Shown: piece after piece, positions 26,393 through 37,145 of the stretch
Position numbering within the stretch: position 1 is the first letter of the stretch
Layout of the letters: each line of letters starts with the position of its first letter
Source of the DNA: Thiorhodovibrio winogradskyi
GTDB taxonomy: Bacteria > Pseudomonadota > Gammaproteobacteria > Chromatiales > Chromatiaceae
DNA length: 64,000 nucleotides
Reading direction: 5' to 3'
Assembly: GCF_036208045.1 (NCBI RefSeq)
Contig: NZ_CP121472.1
Coordinates: 1,375,531-1,439,530, forward strand
Translations under genes and position numbers: made by a program
The notes under the pieces: model-generated
Seen by the model: the letters and a program-made list of their open reading frames with translations, nothing else
Database searches by the model: none
Told to the model about the DNA's origin: nothing

Positions 26393-27232
26393 TCATTTGT
26401 GGCAGCCGGAATCAGGCGATTCGTGGAAGGCATAAGCCCCATAGCCTACCACCCGATCAGGCGTTCCTGCGGTTTGACTGGAATTGCGCAAATCGAGTTG
26501 CTCAGGCTTAAGTCCGCGCTCCTGGGCCATGGTAAGCAATCCGCGCAGTGGATAGCGCCCGCAGGCCTGCTCGGGGCCAATCAAATCAGGCTCCAGGCGT
26601 AAAATGGCTGTGGCTGTTTGGGCATCGAGCGCTCGCGCGCTGGCATCGTCGAGAAAATGGCTGAGATCGGAGCTGATCACAATCAGAGTCTCGGCGCCGC
26701 CCCAGAGCGACTCCAGCACCTCGACCACCTCGGTGGGGCTGGCCGCGCCCACCAGCAGTGGAACCAAGTCGAAATTCCCGAGCAAGTGTTGCAAAAATGG
26801 CAGTTGCACTTCCAGGCTATGCTCGCCGTCAAAGGCCGTGTCCAATTCCCGCACTTGCGCAAAAGCCAGCAACTCCTTGCAGACCGAGCGCGCCACGGGC
26901 ACCGAACCCAGGGGTGTCTCCCAGGCATCGGCGGCACTGAGGGCAAGCCCCTTAAATGGCATTCGGTGCGCGGGGCCTAACAGCACCACGCGGTGGATCT
27001 GGTCCGCTTGGGACTCCAGACTGGCATAGGCGCTGGCCGCCACCGGACCGGAGTAGAGGTAGCCCGCATGGGGCACAATGAGCGCCTTGACGCGCTTGTC
27101 GGTCCGCCCAGCCGTGCTGGCGGGGGTGGCGCGCGCGCGCTGCGCGAAGCAGGCGTCGATCTCGGCGCGCAGGCGGGATGGCTCGGCCGGATAAAAGGTG
27201 CCGGCAACGCAGGCGTGGCGAAGATTCCTCAT
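26393..27232 (-). CDS. amrB: AmmeMemoRadiSam system protein B (Memo-like)
   Basis: A 279-residue Memo-family protein, related to class III extradiol dioxygenases. Conserved blocks are VPHAGYLYSGPVAASAYA, LLGPAHR, DGEHSLEVQLPFLQ and ISSDLSHFLDD, carrying the His and Asp residues that form the metal/active-site pocket in the family. ATG at 27232 with a GGAG upstream. It is the first gene of the leftward pair and is divergent from the radical-SAM member, so all three share one intergenic control region (27233-27401). Confidence 0.92.
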   Translation of the reverse strand: MRNLRHACVAGTFYPAEPSRLRAEIDACFAQRARATPASTAGRTDKRVKALIVPHAGYLYSGPVAASAYASLESQADQIHRVVLLGPAHRMPFKGLALSAADAWETPLGSVPVARSVCKELLAFAQVRELDTAFDGEHSLEVQLPFLQHLLGNFDLVPLLVGAASPTEVVEVLESLWGGAETLIVISSDLSHFLDDASARALDAQTATAILRLEPDLIGPEQACGRYPLRGLLTMAQERGLKPEQLDLRNSSQTAGTPDRVVGYGAYAFHESPDSGCHK

Positions 27233-27401
27233 GCAAAATGCTCCCGATGCTGGTCAAATGCCAGGAAAATGCCAGAGGGATGCTGAAATCCGTGACGGCA
27301 TTTCATAGTTTAGACGATGGTTGTGATTCAGGAGAGAGCGGAACCACCTCCAGCCCGGTTGCGCCCAAGGGACAAGATCCACCAGCTATCACCCGAGTGC
27401 C

Positions 27402-28517
<1,116 letters not shown>

Positions 28518-28565
28518 GCGGGCCGCGCATAATGCGTCCCTTTTCGCTCTTTCCAAGGAGAACTC

Positions 28566-29471
28566 GTGTTCAGGAATGCCAAGGTCTTTCGCCTCGAAGG
28601 CGGCATCGCTTTCGATCAGGTACAACTGCATGAGCGCCTGAGCGCGCATGCCTTTCGGCCTTGTGGGCCGCTCGAGACCGCCACGCTTGGTTGGGCGTCG
28701 CCCTTGGGGCCCAGCGCCGAGACGCTCGCGCATCAGGCCGGCGGTTGCCTGCTGATCGCCGCGCGCCGTCAGGAACGCTTGCTGCCCGCCTCGGTGGTGA
28801 CCGAGGCGGTGGCGGAGAAGGTCGCGGAAATCGAGCAGGGCGAATCGCGCGATGTCGGCCGACGGGAGCGCAGCCGGTTGCGCGAGGAACTGCTGACCGA
28901 GATGCTGCCGCGTGCCTTCACCCGCTCGCGCCTGCTGCGCGCCTACATCGACCCGGCCGCCGGCTGGCTGGTGGTGGATGCCTCCAGCGACAAACTGGCC
29001 GAGGAACTGGTCAGCCTGCTGCGAGAAAGTCTTGGCTCCCTGCCGGTCAAGCCGCTGCGCGCGACCACCGCCGTGGACGAGCGCCTGAACACCTGGGTCG
29101 CCACCGACGCGGCCCCCAGCGGTTTCGATATCGAGGATCAGTGCGAGCTGCGCGACCCCGGCGACAGCCGTGGCGTGGTGCGCTGTCGCGGGCAGGATTT
29201 GACCAGTCCGGAGATCAAGGCACATCTGGACTCGGGCAAGCGGGTAGTGGCCCTGGGGCTGACCTGGAACGAGCGCCTGTCCTTTGTGTTGAGCGAGGAT
29301 CTGGCGCTCAAGCGACTGCAATTCAGCGACGAGTTGATCGACGACGCACTGGAGGGGGATGCCGAGGATGAACAGGTCCGCCTGGATGCTGAGTTCATCA
29401 TCATGGCCGGCGAGCTGCGTGCCCTGCTTGCGGCACTAAGTGCTGAGTTCGCACCGGCCGAGCCGACTTGA
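28566..29471 (+). CDS. rdgC: recombination-associated protein RdgC
   Basis: A 301-residue RdgC beginning at a GTG with AAGGAGA five bases upstream. Family blocks include MFRNAKVFRLEGG, HQAGGCLLIAARRQERLLPASVV, DVGRRERSRLREELLTEMLPRAF and the C-terminal KRLQFSDELIDDA. RdgC forms a ring around DNA and limits RecA loading. It follows the radical-SAM gene by 48 bases and may be co-transcribed with it. Confidence 0.94.
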   Translation: MFRNAKVFRLEGGIAFDQVQLHERLSAHAFRPCGPLETATLGWASPLGPSAETLAHQAGGCLLIAARRQERLLPASVVTEAVAEKVAEIEQGESRDVGRRERSRLREELLTEMLPRAFTRSRLLRAYIDPAAGWLVVDASSDKLAEELVSLLRESLGSLPVKPLRATTAVDERLNTWVATDAAPSGFDIEDQCELRDPGDSRGVVRCRGQDLTSPEIKAHLDSGKRVVALGLTWNERLSFVLSEDLALKRLQFSDELIDDALEGDAEDEQVRLDAEFIIMAGELRALLAALSAEFAPAEPT

Positions 29472-29474
29472 GCA

Positions 29475-31967
29475 TCAGCCAGCATCAGCCGCCTGTCGCC
29501 GTGCGATCTCAGTCTGCATGACCCGCAGCAGGCGGAAGCTGATTCCCCCGGTTGAACGCAGCCCCCGGGACTCCTGGAAAGCGCGAATGGCATCGCGGGT
29601 GGCGGGGCCGATCATGCCATCGGCAATCTCGGGCCCGTAACCCAGCCATTGAAGATTGCGCTGCAGCAGCAAGACCAGCCTGTTGCTGAGTTCGGGCTCG
29701 GCGAGTGGCTGAAAACCGCCCTGACCGTCGGCCAGGCACTGGATCAGTGCGATGGATGTATCGGGTTCATTGGCCTGGACGAAGACGAAAGGCGCGTCGC
29801 TCTGGCAAGCCGGAGGGGATGTCTCGGCTCCTGCGGTCGCCTCATGCGCTCTAGGTGCGCCGCTGTTCAATTCGACGGGCTGCTCTGCAAGCTCTGCGTT
29901 TCCGGTCAGATCGTCCTCGCCCGATGATTGAGCTTGCGCAGCCTTAACTTCTGAGAGTTCTCGTCGCTCTGTGGACATTATCGGAGGCGCTGCGTCTAAA
30001 TGTACGCTAGGCGCTGTAAACTCCGCGGTCTTCCCCGCAGTCACCCCTGCTGTACTCCTTGGTGAGACCCAAGGATCAGCCAGAGTCCTTGTGGTCACCG
30101 CCTCATCAAGGGGGCGAATCACCAAAGGTCGCGGCTCCAATTCGGCTGCGTCTGTCCGTGCCTGTGTCGGCATCATGCGTTCGGTCCTGACCCCAATGGG
30201 ATCCGCCCCAATAGGCTGAGTAAAGGGCTCAGACAGCAGTGAGGACAGGAGCACCGCCCCGACAGCCAACCACAGCGCACCCACCACCGGCCAGCCGCGC
30301 AGTTCGCGCTCCGGGTCGCCTGGTGGTCCGGCGAATGGACGGCACAGGATCCGCGAGGCCCAGGTGGTGCCAACACTAACCCAGGTTCGCCACTGGAACC
30401 ACAGCAGCACGCCCAGCAGACGCGACAGCCGATAGACAGGCAGCAGCCATTGCAGCAGATCGCCGGGCGGTACCCGACCGACCAGCCCAGCGGCCAATCC
30501 AGTGGCCAGCCCAGCAAGCGGCCGCTGCCCGCGCCTGGCCAGCCACGCAACAGCGGCCACCAGCCCGAGGCCCAGTGCAACCGGCAATCCATTGCCGAGC
30601 ATGGCCTTGGGTTCAGCCAAGGCGAAGGGCAGGACGATGATGGTCTGAAGCAAGAGTGCCCAGGCAATCTCGGCGGCGCCCTCGCCGGCCAGGGGATGGG
30701 CGCGGGTGCCCTTGGCCAGCCATAGCAGGCGCGCCATCAGGGCTGTGGTGACCATGGTGGAGACTGTCAGCGCCAATCCCAGCGACGGCCCCAGGCCCAG
30801 CCAACCCGGCGGCAGCCCAGCGAGCAGGGGCTTGGTGGCATCCTTGGCCAGGGCGCCAGTGGTCAGGGGCGCGCCAGCCATGGCCAGCGCCAAGAACCCA
30901 AGCCCGCCCAGAATGAGCGGTTGGCGCATCGCCTCGGCATGCTTGCGCAGCCCGATGCCAAGGAAGAGCCCGCCCTTGACCAGGCCATGGTGAGCGGCGT
31001 AGAGCGCGATGGCGGCCACCCCGACCGGCGCCAGCGCCGGCTGTAACAGCACCAGCCCCAGCAATACCAGCAAAAAACCCATTTTGCTGATACTCGAATA
31101 AGCCAGGATGACTTTGAGATCGCGCTGCAGCAGGCCCAGACCGAGGCCGTAAAAAAGGGTGAAGAGCCCCAGCAGGATAAGTCCCGCGCCCCAGTGCGGC
31201 AGCGCCAGCACGCCGATTGGCAGGAAACGCAGCCAGCCAAGCAGGGCGACCTTGATCATGGCGCCACTGAGCACCGCGCTGGCGGCGATGGGGGCCGCCG
31301 GGTGCGCCAGCGGCAGCCACAGGTGCAGCGGAAAAATGCCCGCTTTCACGCTCAATCCCAACAGGACTAGAGCGATGGTCAGATCGCTCAGTACGGCCAA
31401 TTGTCGCGGCTCGGGCGCCGCCGTGCCGGTCTCGGCGGCGATCATCGCCAGGGCGGCGAACAGCAGCACTTCGCCGACCAGCGCCAGCATCAGATAGACC
31501 TTGCCGGCACGGAGCGCGGACCGGGTGCCGTCGTGAATCACCAGAATGTAGGATGCCAGCCCCATGATGGCGAAGCCAACATAGAAGCTAACCAGATCCA
31601 GCCCCAGGATGAGCCAGAAATTGCCGCCCATGGCGAGCAGAAAGAAGGCGCTGAAGCGCGCGCCGCCGCGATTCTCATCGGCTGTCGCCAAGGCGCGCCA
31701 GCGCTGACTGGCCGCGAAAACCCCGGCAACCAGCCACAGAATGGCGCTAAAAATCAGAAAGATCCGACCGGCGGCATCCACACCCAACTGGGTGCCGAGC
31801 AACAACCAGGGGAGTTCAAAGCGGGTCCCAGGCGGCAGGGCAAAGGCGATCAGGAGGGCTGGCAGCGCCCCCAGCGGCGGCAGCCACCATAGGGGGCGCG
31901 CCAGTGCCGGACCGGCCAGCAGCAGCGGCCAGAGCCAGGCAACGAGCAGCAAGAAGCCGTTCAGCAT
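29475..31967 (-). CDS. NuoL/M-type antiporter subunit fused to peptidoglycan-binding domain
   Basis: An 830-residue protein, last gene of the antiporter operon. Residues about 1-590 form a proton_antipo_M-type channel with around 14 hydrophobic helices and blocks such as SFYVGFAIMGLASYI, PLHLWLPLAHPAAP and ILAYSSISKMGFLL. A low-complexity linker of about 170 residues follows, then a PG_binding_1 domain at about 766-815 (LLLQRNLQWLGYGPEIADG, IGPATRDAIRAFQESRGL). The start is placed at the ATG at 31967 because it aligns with the paralogous upstream gene; a GTG at 32081 would add 38 residues. The linker suggests the C-terminus reaches the periplasm and contacts the cell wall. This fusion is not something I know from described Mrp or complex I systems. 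Confidence 0.85.
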   Translation of the reverse strand: MLNGFLLLVAWLWPLLLAGPALARPLWWLPPLGALPALLIAFALPPGTRFELPWLLLGTQLGVDAAGRIFLIFSAILWLVAGVFAASQRWRALATADENRGGARFSAFFLLAMGGNFWLILGLDLVSFYVGFAIMGLASYILVIHDGTRSALRAGKVYLMLALVGEVLLFAALAMIAAETGTAAPEPRQLAVLSDLTIALVLLGLSVKAGIFPLHLWLPLAHPAAPIAASAVLSGAMIKVALLGWLRFLPIGVLALPHWGAGLILLGLFTLFYGLGLGLLQRDLKVILAYSSISKMGFLLVLLGLVLLQPALAPVGVAAIALYAAHHGLVKGGLFLGIGLRKHAEAMRQPLILGGLGFLALAMAGAPLTTGALAKDATKPLLAGLPPGWLGLGPSLGLALTVSTMVTTALMARLLWLAKGTRAHPLAGEGAAEIAWALLLQTIIVLPFALAEPKAMLGNGLPVALGLGLVAAVAWLARRGQRPLAGLATGLAAGLVGRVPPGDLLQWLLPVYRLSRLLGVLLWFQWRTWVSVGTTWASRILCRPFAGPPGDPERELRGWPVVGALWLAVGAVLLSSLLSEPFTQPIGADPIGVRTERMMPTQARTDAAELEPRPLVIRPLDEAVTTRTLADPWVSPRSTAGVTAGKTAEFTAPSVHLDAAPPIMSTERRELSEVKAAQAQSSGEDDLTGNAELAEQPVELNSGAPRAHEATAGAETSPPACQSDAPFVFVQANEPDTSIALIQCLADGQGGFQPLAEPELSNRLVLLLQRNLQWLGYGPEIADGMIGPATRDAIRAFQESRGLRSTGGISFRLLRVMQTEIARRQAADAG

Positions 31968-32115
31968 GGCGACCGCCCGAGTAGCGTCATGGCGCGGTGC
32001 CAGTTCGCAAGAGAAGGCGGCGGTTTCATGGTCACCGCTGCCAGGGTCGCCGCTCGCCAGGTCCAAATCCGAGATGGCCACGCGCGCGTCCAGTCGCCTG
32101 CGTGAGCGCGCGCCT

Positions 32116-33906
32116 TCACCTCATTTCACCCGCCAGTAGCAGGAACATCAGCAGGGTACCAAGCGCCAGCCACAGGGCCCCGGCCACCGGCCAGGCGCGC
32201 AGCCGGGCCTCCACCACGGGATGGGCGGCCGCCTCTGTCGCGGGTTGCTCAAGTCCGCTCCCGGCCAATCGCCGTGCCAGCCGATCCCGTCCGTTTTGCC
32301 AGCCGTGCCATAGCCAGGCGGCAGCGGCACTCAGCCGATGGGAAGCGCGCAACACCAAGGGCAGCAGATCGCCTGGAGGTACCCGCCCCACCAGCGTGCC
32401 CAATGGGTTGAAACCGCGCCGGGCCAAGGCCAGCACCAGAGCACAGAGCGCCAGGGCAAAGAGCGTGTTAGCGGCATTGTTCAGCCAGGCCGAGGCCGGA
32501 CCAAAGACCCAGGGCAGCGCGGCGATCAGCCCCACCAGCAGCCACCAACCGATCAGCGGCGCGATAAACGCGGGCCGTGGGGAAGCGGGTTGCGCATCTT
32601 GGCGGTCGGAAGCGGCCTGCCCTAGTGTCGCCCCATCCTCGATCCGCGCTCCAGCATCGCGATAGACCAGCCAGAAAAAGCGCGCCATCAGTGCCACCGT
32701 GGTCAGGGTCATCAGCCACAGCAGTGGGTCGAGCCAAACCCAGGGCGTCTCCTGTAACAAGGGTTTGGTCAGATACTTGGCCAGGGCGCCGCTGGTCAGG
32801 GGGGCTCCGGCCAGGGTCAGGGCCAAAAAGCCCAGGCCCGCCAGCAGCCAGGGCCGCGCCCGCCGTGCGCTCGAGAAGGTCTGTTGCTCCCCCAGGCCCA
32901 AGCCAAGAAAGAGTCCGGCCTTGCACAAGGCATGATGGGTGGCGTAGAAGATCACCGCCAGTATCCCGACCCCGACCAAGTCGGGCTGACCCAGCATCAG
33001 GCCGACCAACAGCAGCAGAAAGCCCATTTTGCTGATGCTCGAATAGGCCAGAACCACCTTGGACTCGCGTTGCATCAAACCGATGGGCAGTGCATAGAGC
33101 GCGGTGACAAGCCCGATGATTACCAGCGCCAGCGACCAGCCCGGCCAGGTCACGGCCCCCAGCGGCAACCAGCGCAGCCAGCCAAGCAGGGCGACCTTGA
33201 TCATGGCGCTGCTCAGCACTGCCGTGGCGGCGGCGGGCGCCGCCGGATAGGTGAGTGGCAGCCACAGGTGCAGAGGCACGATGGCCGCCTTGACTCCCAA
33301 GCCCAGCAGCACCAGCGCGAGAGCCGGGCCACTGACGCGCGCCAGCAACTCGGGTGTCGGTGTCAGGGTCGCGCTCTGGGCAGCGATGCTGACCAAACCG
33401 GCAAAGAGCGCCACCTCGCCGACAACTGTCATGGCCAGGTAGAGTCGCCCGGCACGCAGGGCCCGTGCACTGCCGTCGGCCACCACCAGCGCATAGGAAG
33501 CCAACCCCATGATGGCGAAACCAACGTAGAAGCTGATTACATCCAGCCCGACCACCGCCCACAACTGCCCGCTCATGGCCAGCAGAAAAAAAGCATCGAA
33601 GCGACGTCGTGGAAAGCTGTCCAAGCCGGGTTTCATCAGAGCAGCCGCGAAGACGCCGGCAAGCAGCCACAACAGAGCGCTGAACAGCAAGACCACGCGC
33701 CCGGTGGCATCCAGCCCCAGTTCAGAGCCCAGCAGCAACCAGGGTAATGCAAGCCGAGTGTCGACCGGCAGCACCAGGGCCGCGCCCAGCGCTGGCAGCG
33801 CGCCCAAGGCCGGCAGCCAGGCCGAACGCCAGCGCGCGGCAAGCGGCGCCAGGAGCAAGGGCCAGGCCCAGAGTAACAGCAGCAACCAAGTGGCCGAAGC
33901 GCTCAT
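32116..33906 (-). CDS. NuoL/M-type antiporter subunit
   Basis: A 596-residue membrane protein closely similar to the product of the next gene: shared blocks include SFYVGFAIMGLASY, VKAAIVPLHLWLPLTYP, MIKVALLGWLRWLPLG, VLAYSSISKMGFLLLL and LVGRVPPGDLLPLVL, pointing to a tandem duplication. The key Lys and His residues of antiporter helices are in the segments around KAAIVPLHLW and ATHHALCKAGLF. Start ATG at 33906 overlaps the upstream stop (ATGA). Confidence 0.85.
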   Translation of the reverse strand: MSASATWLLLLLWAWPLLLAPLAARWRSAWLPALGALPALGAALVLPVDTRLALPWLLLGSELGLDATGRVVLLFSALLWLLAGVFAAALMKPGLDSFPRRRFDAFFLLAMSGQLWAVVGLDVISFYVGFAIMGLASYALVVADGSARALRAGRLYLAMTVVGEVALFAGLVSIAAQSATLTPTPELLARVSGPALALVLLGLGVKAAIVPLHLWLPLTYPAAPAAATAVLSSAMIKVALLGWLRWLPLGAVTWPGWSLALVIIGLVTALYALPIGLMQRESKVVLAYSSISKMGFLLLLVGLMLGQPDLVGVGILAVIFYATHHALCKAGLFLGLGLGEQQTFSSARRARPWLLAGLGFLALTLAGAPLTSGALAKYLTKPLLQETPWVWLDPLLWLMTLTTVALMARFFWLVYRDAGARIEDGATLGQAASDRQDAQPASPRPAFIAPLIGWWLLVGLIAALPWVFGPASAWLNNAANTLFALALCALVLALARRGFNPLGTLVGRVPPGDLLPLVLRASHRLSAAAAWLWHGWQNGRDRLARRLAGSGLEQPATEAAAHPVVEARLRAWPVAGALWLALGTLLMFLLLAGEMR

Positions 33907-35408
33907 CCGCGATACTCGCGCCGCGCGATCAGTTCCGCCCATTCCAGTGGACTGAAGGGCGCCGCCGCCAGCAGACCGGCGACCAGGCACAGGGCCGCGG
34001 TCATCAGCGGCGGCCATAGCAAGGTGGCGTGGGTTTCCAGCCGTCGGCGCGGGATTTCCTCGTGCGGCCAATGCGCTGGGGGTTCGCGGAACCAGGCGCG
34101 GAACAGAATCGGCAGGAAATAGCCGGCATTGAGCAGGGTGCTCAGGCCCAACACCAAAAGTACCCAGGGCATGCCGGCCTCGACCGCGCCCAGGCCCAGG
34201 TACCACTTGCTGATGAAGCCCGCGATGGGTGGAATGCCGATCATCCCCAGTGCCCCGACGCTAAAGGCCAGGGTGGTCCAGGGCATGCGCCGGCCGATGC
34301 CGTCCATCTCGCTGACCTTGTGCACGCCGAGCGTTTCGGCATAATTGCCCGCGCACAAAAACAGGGTGATTTTCATGATGCCCTGATGCACCAGATGCAC
34401 CATGCCGCCAATGGTCGCCACCGGCCCGAGAATGGACGCGCCCAGCGCGATATAGGACACCTGACTGACAGTCGAGTAGGCCAGGCGTTTTTTCAGTCCG
34501 TCCTGGCTCAAGGCCATCATGGACCCATAGATGATGGTGATGGAGGCCAGCGCGCCCAGAATGCTCAGCAGGCCGAGCGAATGGGCGAACTCAACCCCGT
34601 AGATGTCATAGACCAGACGCACGATGCCAAAGGCACCCGCCTTGACCACGGCCACCGCGTGCAGCAGGGCACTGACCGGCGCCGGCGCCACCATGGAACG
34701 CGGTAGCCAGCCGTGCAATGGCACTAGCGCTGCCTTGACGCCAAGCCCGGCAAGGAGCAGCAGAAAAATGGCGAAAAACTGTGGGTGCAAAGAGTCCGGC
34801 TGAGCGGACAGCAGACCGCCCTGCGTGAAATTCACCGGACCGATCAACCCCTGCAGCCAGACCGCGCCCGTTAGCAGCAGCGCACCGCCAACCATGGTGT
34901 AGGCCAGATAAGCCCGGGCTCCAGCGGTGGCATCCGGCGTGCCACGATGCGACACCAGCGGATAGGTGGCCAGGGTCAGGATTTCGTAGAAAATGACAAA
35001 GGTGAACAGATTCCCAGCCAGGGCGATGCCGACGGTCGCGGTGACGCACAGGCTAAAAAATCCGAAGAAACGGCTCCGATTGGGTGAGTTCTCCAGATAG
35101 CCGATGGCATAGACAGTCGTCACCAGCCAGAGCAGCGAGGACAGGGTCACGAAGAGCACCGAGAGGGCGTCGGCTTCGAGCACCAGACTCAGCCCGGGTG
35201 CCAGCGGCAGTTCCGCCCGATAGAGGTGGTCGTGATAGACGCCCCACACCAGTACCCCGACCAGCAGCAGCTTAGTGATGGCGCCGGTCAGGTTCAACAG
35301 GGTGCGCAGGACGCGGTTGTCCTCCGCGACCAGAAAGATCGCCAGACCAGGCAGCAAGGAGCTCAGCACAATGCCAACGGGCAGCAGATGGTCAAAGTTT
35401 GTGATCAT
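33903..35408 (-). CDS. MnhD/NuoM-type cation/proton antiporter subunit
   Basis: A 501-residue proton-translocating subunit. Features are FFGFFSLCVTATVGIALAGNLFTFVIFYEILTLATYPLV, KAALVPLHGWLPRSMVAPAPVSALLHAVAVVKAGAFGI and AYSTVSQVSYIALGASI, the conserved proton_antipo_M core. About 14 helices are predicted. The ATG at 35408 overlaps the upstream stop by four bases. It probably corresponds to one of the D-type subunits of archaeal Mbh/Mrp complexes. Confidence 0.88.
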   Translation of the reverse strand: MITNFDHLLPVGIVLSSLLPGLAIFLVAEDNRVLRTLLNLTGAITKLLLVGVLVWGVYHDHLYRAELPLAPGLSLVLEADALSVLFVTLSSLLWLVTTVYAIGYLENSPNRSRFFGFFSLCVTATVGIALAGNLFTFVIFYEILTLATYPLVSHRGTPDATAGARAYLAYTMVGGALLLTGAVWLQGLIGPVNFTQGGLLSAQPDSLHPQFFAIFLLLLAGLGVKAALVPLHGWLPRSMVAPAPVSALLHAVAVVKAGAFGIVRLVYDIYGVEFAHSLGLLSILGALASITIIYGSMMALSQDGLKKRLAYSTVSQVSYIALGASILGPVATIGGMVHLVHQGIMKITLFLCAGNYAETLGVHKVSEMDGIGRRMPWTTLAFSVGALGMIGIPPIAGFISKWYLGLGAVEAGMPWVLLVLGLSTLLNAGYFLPILFRAWFREPPAHWPHEEIPRRRLETHATLLWPPLMTAALCLVAGLLAAAPFSPLEWAELIARREYRG

Positions 35409-36874
35409 GACGCCCCTCCGGCAACACCGAGCAGGCGCCACAGGGGCGCGGTGGCCAGGCCGAGCACCGCGACCGCCATCACGGCCAGCAGTAGCGCTGG
35501 CATCTCGGCGCGGAGCTGGGTAAAAAAGTGCAGCGGTGTGGGTTCCAGTCCAAAGGCCAGGGTCAGCAAGCGGAACACATAGGCCACCGCCAGCAGGGTG
35601 CCGGCAAAGAGCACCAGCACCCACCACCACTGCCCGGTGGCGAAGGCACCACCCATTAGCAACCACTTGGCGGTGAAGCTGCCGCTTGGTGGCAGACCAA
35701 TCAGGGCGGTACCGGCAAGGGCGAGCGTCAGGGTGGTGGCCGGCAATCGTTGCATGGCCGGCCCGAGCTCGGCGATGCGATCATGCCCGGCTTGCTGCTG
35801 GATAAAACCGGCGGCCAGGAAAAAGCCTGACTTGGCAAAGCCATGGGTGATGGCCATCAAGGTCAGGGCCACCAGCAGATTGTCGCGGGCCGCGCCCAAG
35901 GTCAGCGACTGCATGATGGGAAAGAACAAAAACAAATAGCCAAGCTGGGCAACTGTGGAGTAGGCCGCCAGCAGCTTGAGGCGCTCGGCGCGCAAGGCCT
36001 GCCAGGAGCCCCAGAGCACCGCGCCGGCGCCCAGAAACCCGAGCAGGTTGGCCGCGGCCTGGGTGGTCAGGGGCGCGAACACCTCCAGCCAGAGGCGCAA
36101 AATCAAGTAAAAGGCCGCCTTGACCACCAGGGCCGACAAGGCCGCGCTGACCGGTGCCGGCGCGCTGCCATGGGCCGGCGGCAACCAAAAATGCATTGGA
36201 AAGAGCGCCGCCTTCAGCGCCAGCCCCAATACCATGAGCCCCAGCGCGGTCGCGGCGATGGGCCGCGGCATCTGGCCGTCGGCCAGGCCGGCGTTGAGTC
36301 GCTCCGTGAGCAGGGCGAAATCCAGGGTGGCGAAACCCGCGTAGACCAGCGCCACGCCCAGCAGATAGGTCATGGAGCCGAGGAGTCCGACCAGCAGATA
36401 GCGCAGATTCGCCTCAATGGCCGCGCGCTGTCCGCCAAGCGCGCCCAGGGCCGCGGCGGTCAGCCCCAGAAGTTCCAGCGACACATAAAGATTAAACAAA
36501 TCAGCGGACAAAAACAGTCCGTTCAGGGACGTGAGCAACAATAACCACAGCGGCCAGAAGTGGCGCGCTTTGGCCGGATCGCGAAAATAGCCGCCGGCAT
36601 TAACACTGATCGCCAGGGTCACCAGCGCGGTCATGGCCAGCATGGCCACGCTCAAACCATCGGCGACGAAACCGATGCCCAAGGGCGCGCCCCAGCCGCC
36701 AAAATCGGCACGCATGGCACCTTGTTGCCACACACCCATGGTCATTAGCGCTGAATTCAGGGTGTTCAGCATTACTGCCAGCAAGCCGACGCGAGCCGCC
36801 CGCGCGGACCAGATCACCGCCAGTAGGGCGCCACCCAGGGGCAGTACCAGCGCCAGAGCAAGACTCTCAGTCAT
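35405..36874 (-). CDS. mnhD: MnhD-type antiporter subunit
   Basis: A 489-residue subunit with LFLSADLFNLYVSLELLGLTAAALGALGG, KAALFPMHFWLPPAHGSAPAPVSAALSALVVKAAFYLILR and LLAAYSTVAQLGYLFLFFP, the MnhD/NuoN core. The start at 36874 overlaps the mnhC-like stop by eight bases. It sits directly after the C subunit as in standard Mrp operons, which makes it the best MnhD candidate among the four large subunits. Confidence 0.9.
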   Translation of the reverse strand: MTESLALALVLPLGGALLAVIWSARAARVGLLAVMLNTLNSALMTMGVWQQGAMRADFGGWGAPLGIGFVADGLSVAMLAMTALVTLAISVNAGGYFRDPAKARHFWPLWLLLLTSLNGLFLSADLFNLYVSLELLGLTAAALGALGGQRAAIEANLRYLLVGLLGSMTYLLGVALVYAGFATLDFALLTERLNAGLADGQMPRPIAATALGLMVLGLALKAALFPMHFWLPPAHGSAPAPVSAALSALVVKAAFYLILRLWLEVFAPLTTQAAANLLGFLGAGAVLWGSWQALRAERLKLLAAYSTVAQLGYLFLFFPIMQSLTLGAARDNLLVALTLMAITHGFAKSGFFLAAGFIQQQAGHDRIAELGPAMQRLPATTLTLALAGTALIGLPPSGSFTAKWLLMGGAFATGQWWWVLVLFAGTLLAVAYVFRLLTLAFGLEPTPLHFFTQLRAEMPALLLAVMAVAVLGLATAPLWRLLGVAGGAS

Positions 36875-37145
36875 CGGCGGCCGCGTCCAGCGCGCGTCCA
36901 AATGCCAATGCCAGCGCCGTGGCACTGACCGCCACCACAATGCCGGTCAAGACCAGGGCATGGGGGACGGGGTCGGTGGGCGGGCCGTCGCGCCCGGCCA
37001 CCGCGATCAGTAAATGAAAGACACCACCACCCATGATGTTCATCGCGATCAGCTTGCGCAGCAGCGCCCGGTGCAGCAGAAAAGACCAGATGCCAAGCCC
37101 AAAGAGGACAAAGCCGGCGCCAGCGTAGAGGAACTCAGCCGTCAT
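36867..37145 (-). CDS. mnhC: MnhC/NuoK-like antiporter subunit
   Basis: A 92-residue three-helix protein (MTAEFLYAGAGFVLFGLGIWSFLL, LLRKLIAMNIMGGGVFHLLIAVAG, HALVLTGIVVAVSATALALAFG). The DPVPHALVLTGIVV segment is the MnhC/NuoK hallmark. The ATG at 37145 is inside the end of the upstream gene (11-base overlap); the longer frame to 37190 is unlikely. Confidence 0.9.
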   Translation of the reverse strand: MTAEFLYAGAGFVLFGLGIWSFLLHRALLRKLIAMNIMGGGVFHLLIAVAGRDGPPTDPVPHALVLTGIVVAVSATALALAFGRALDAAADD

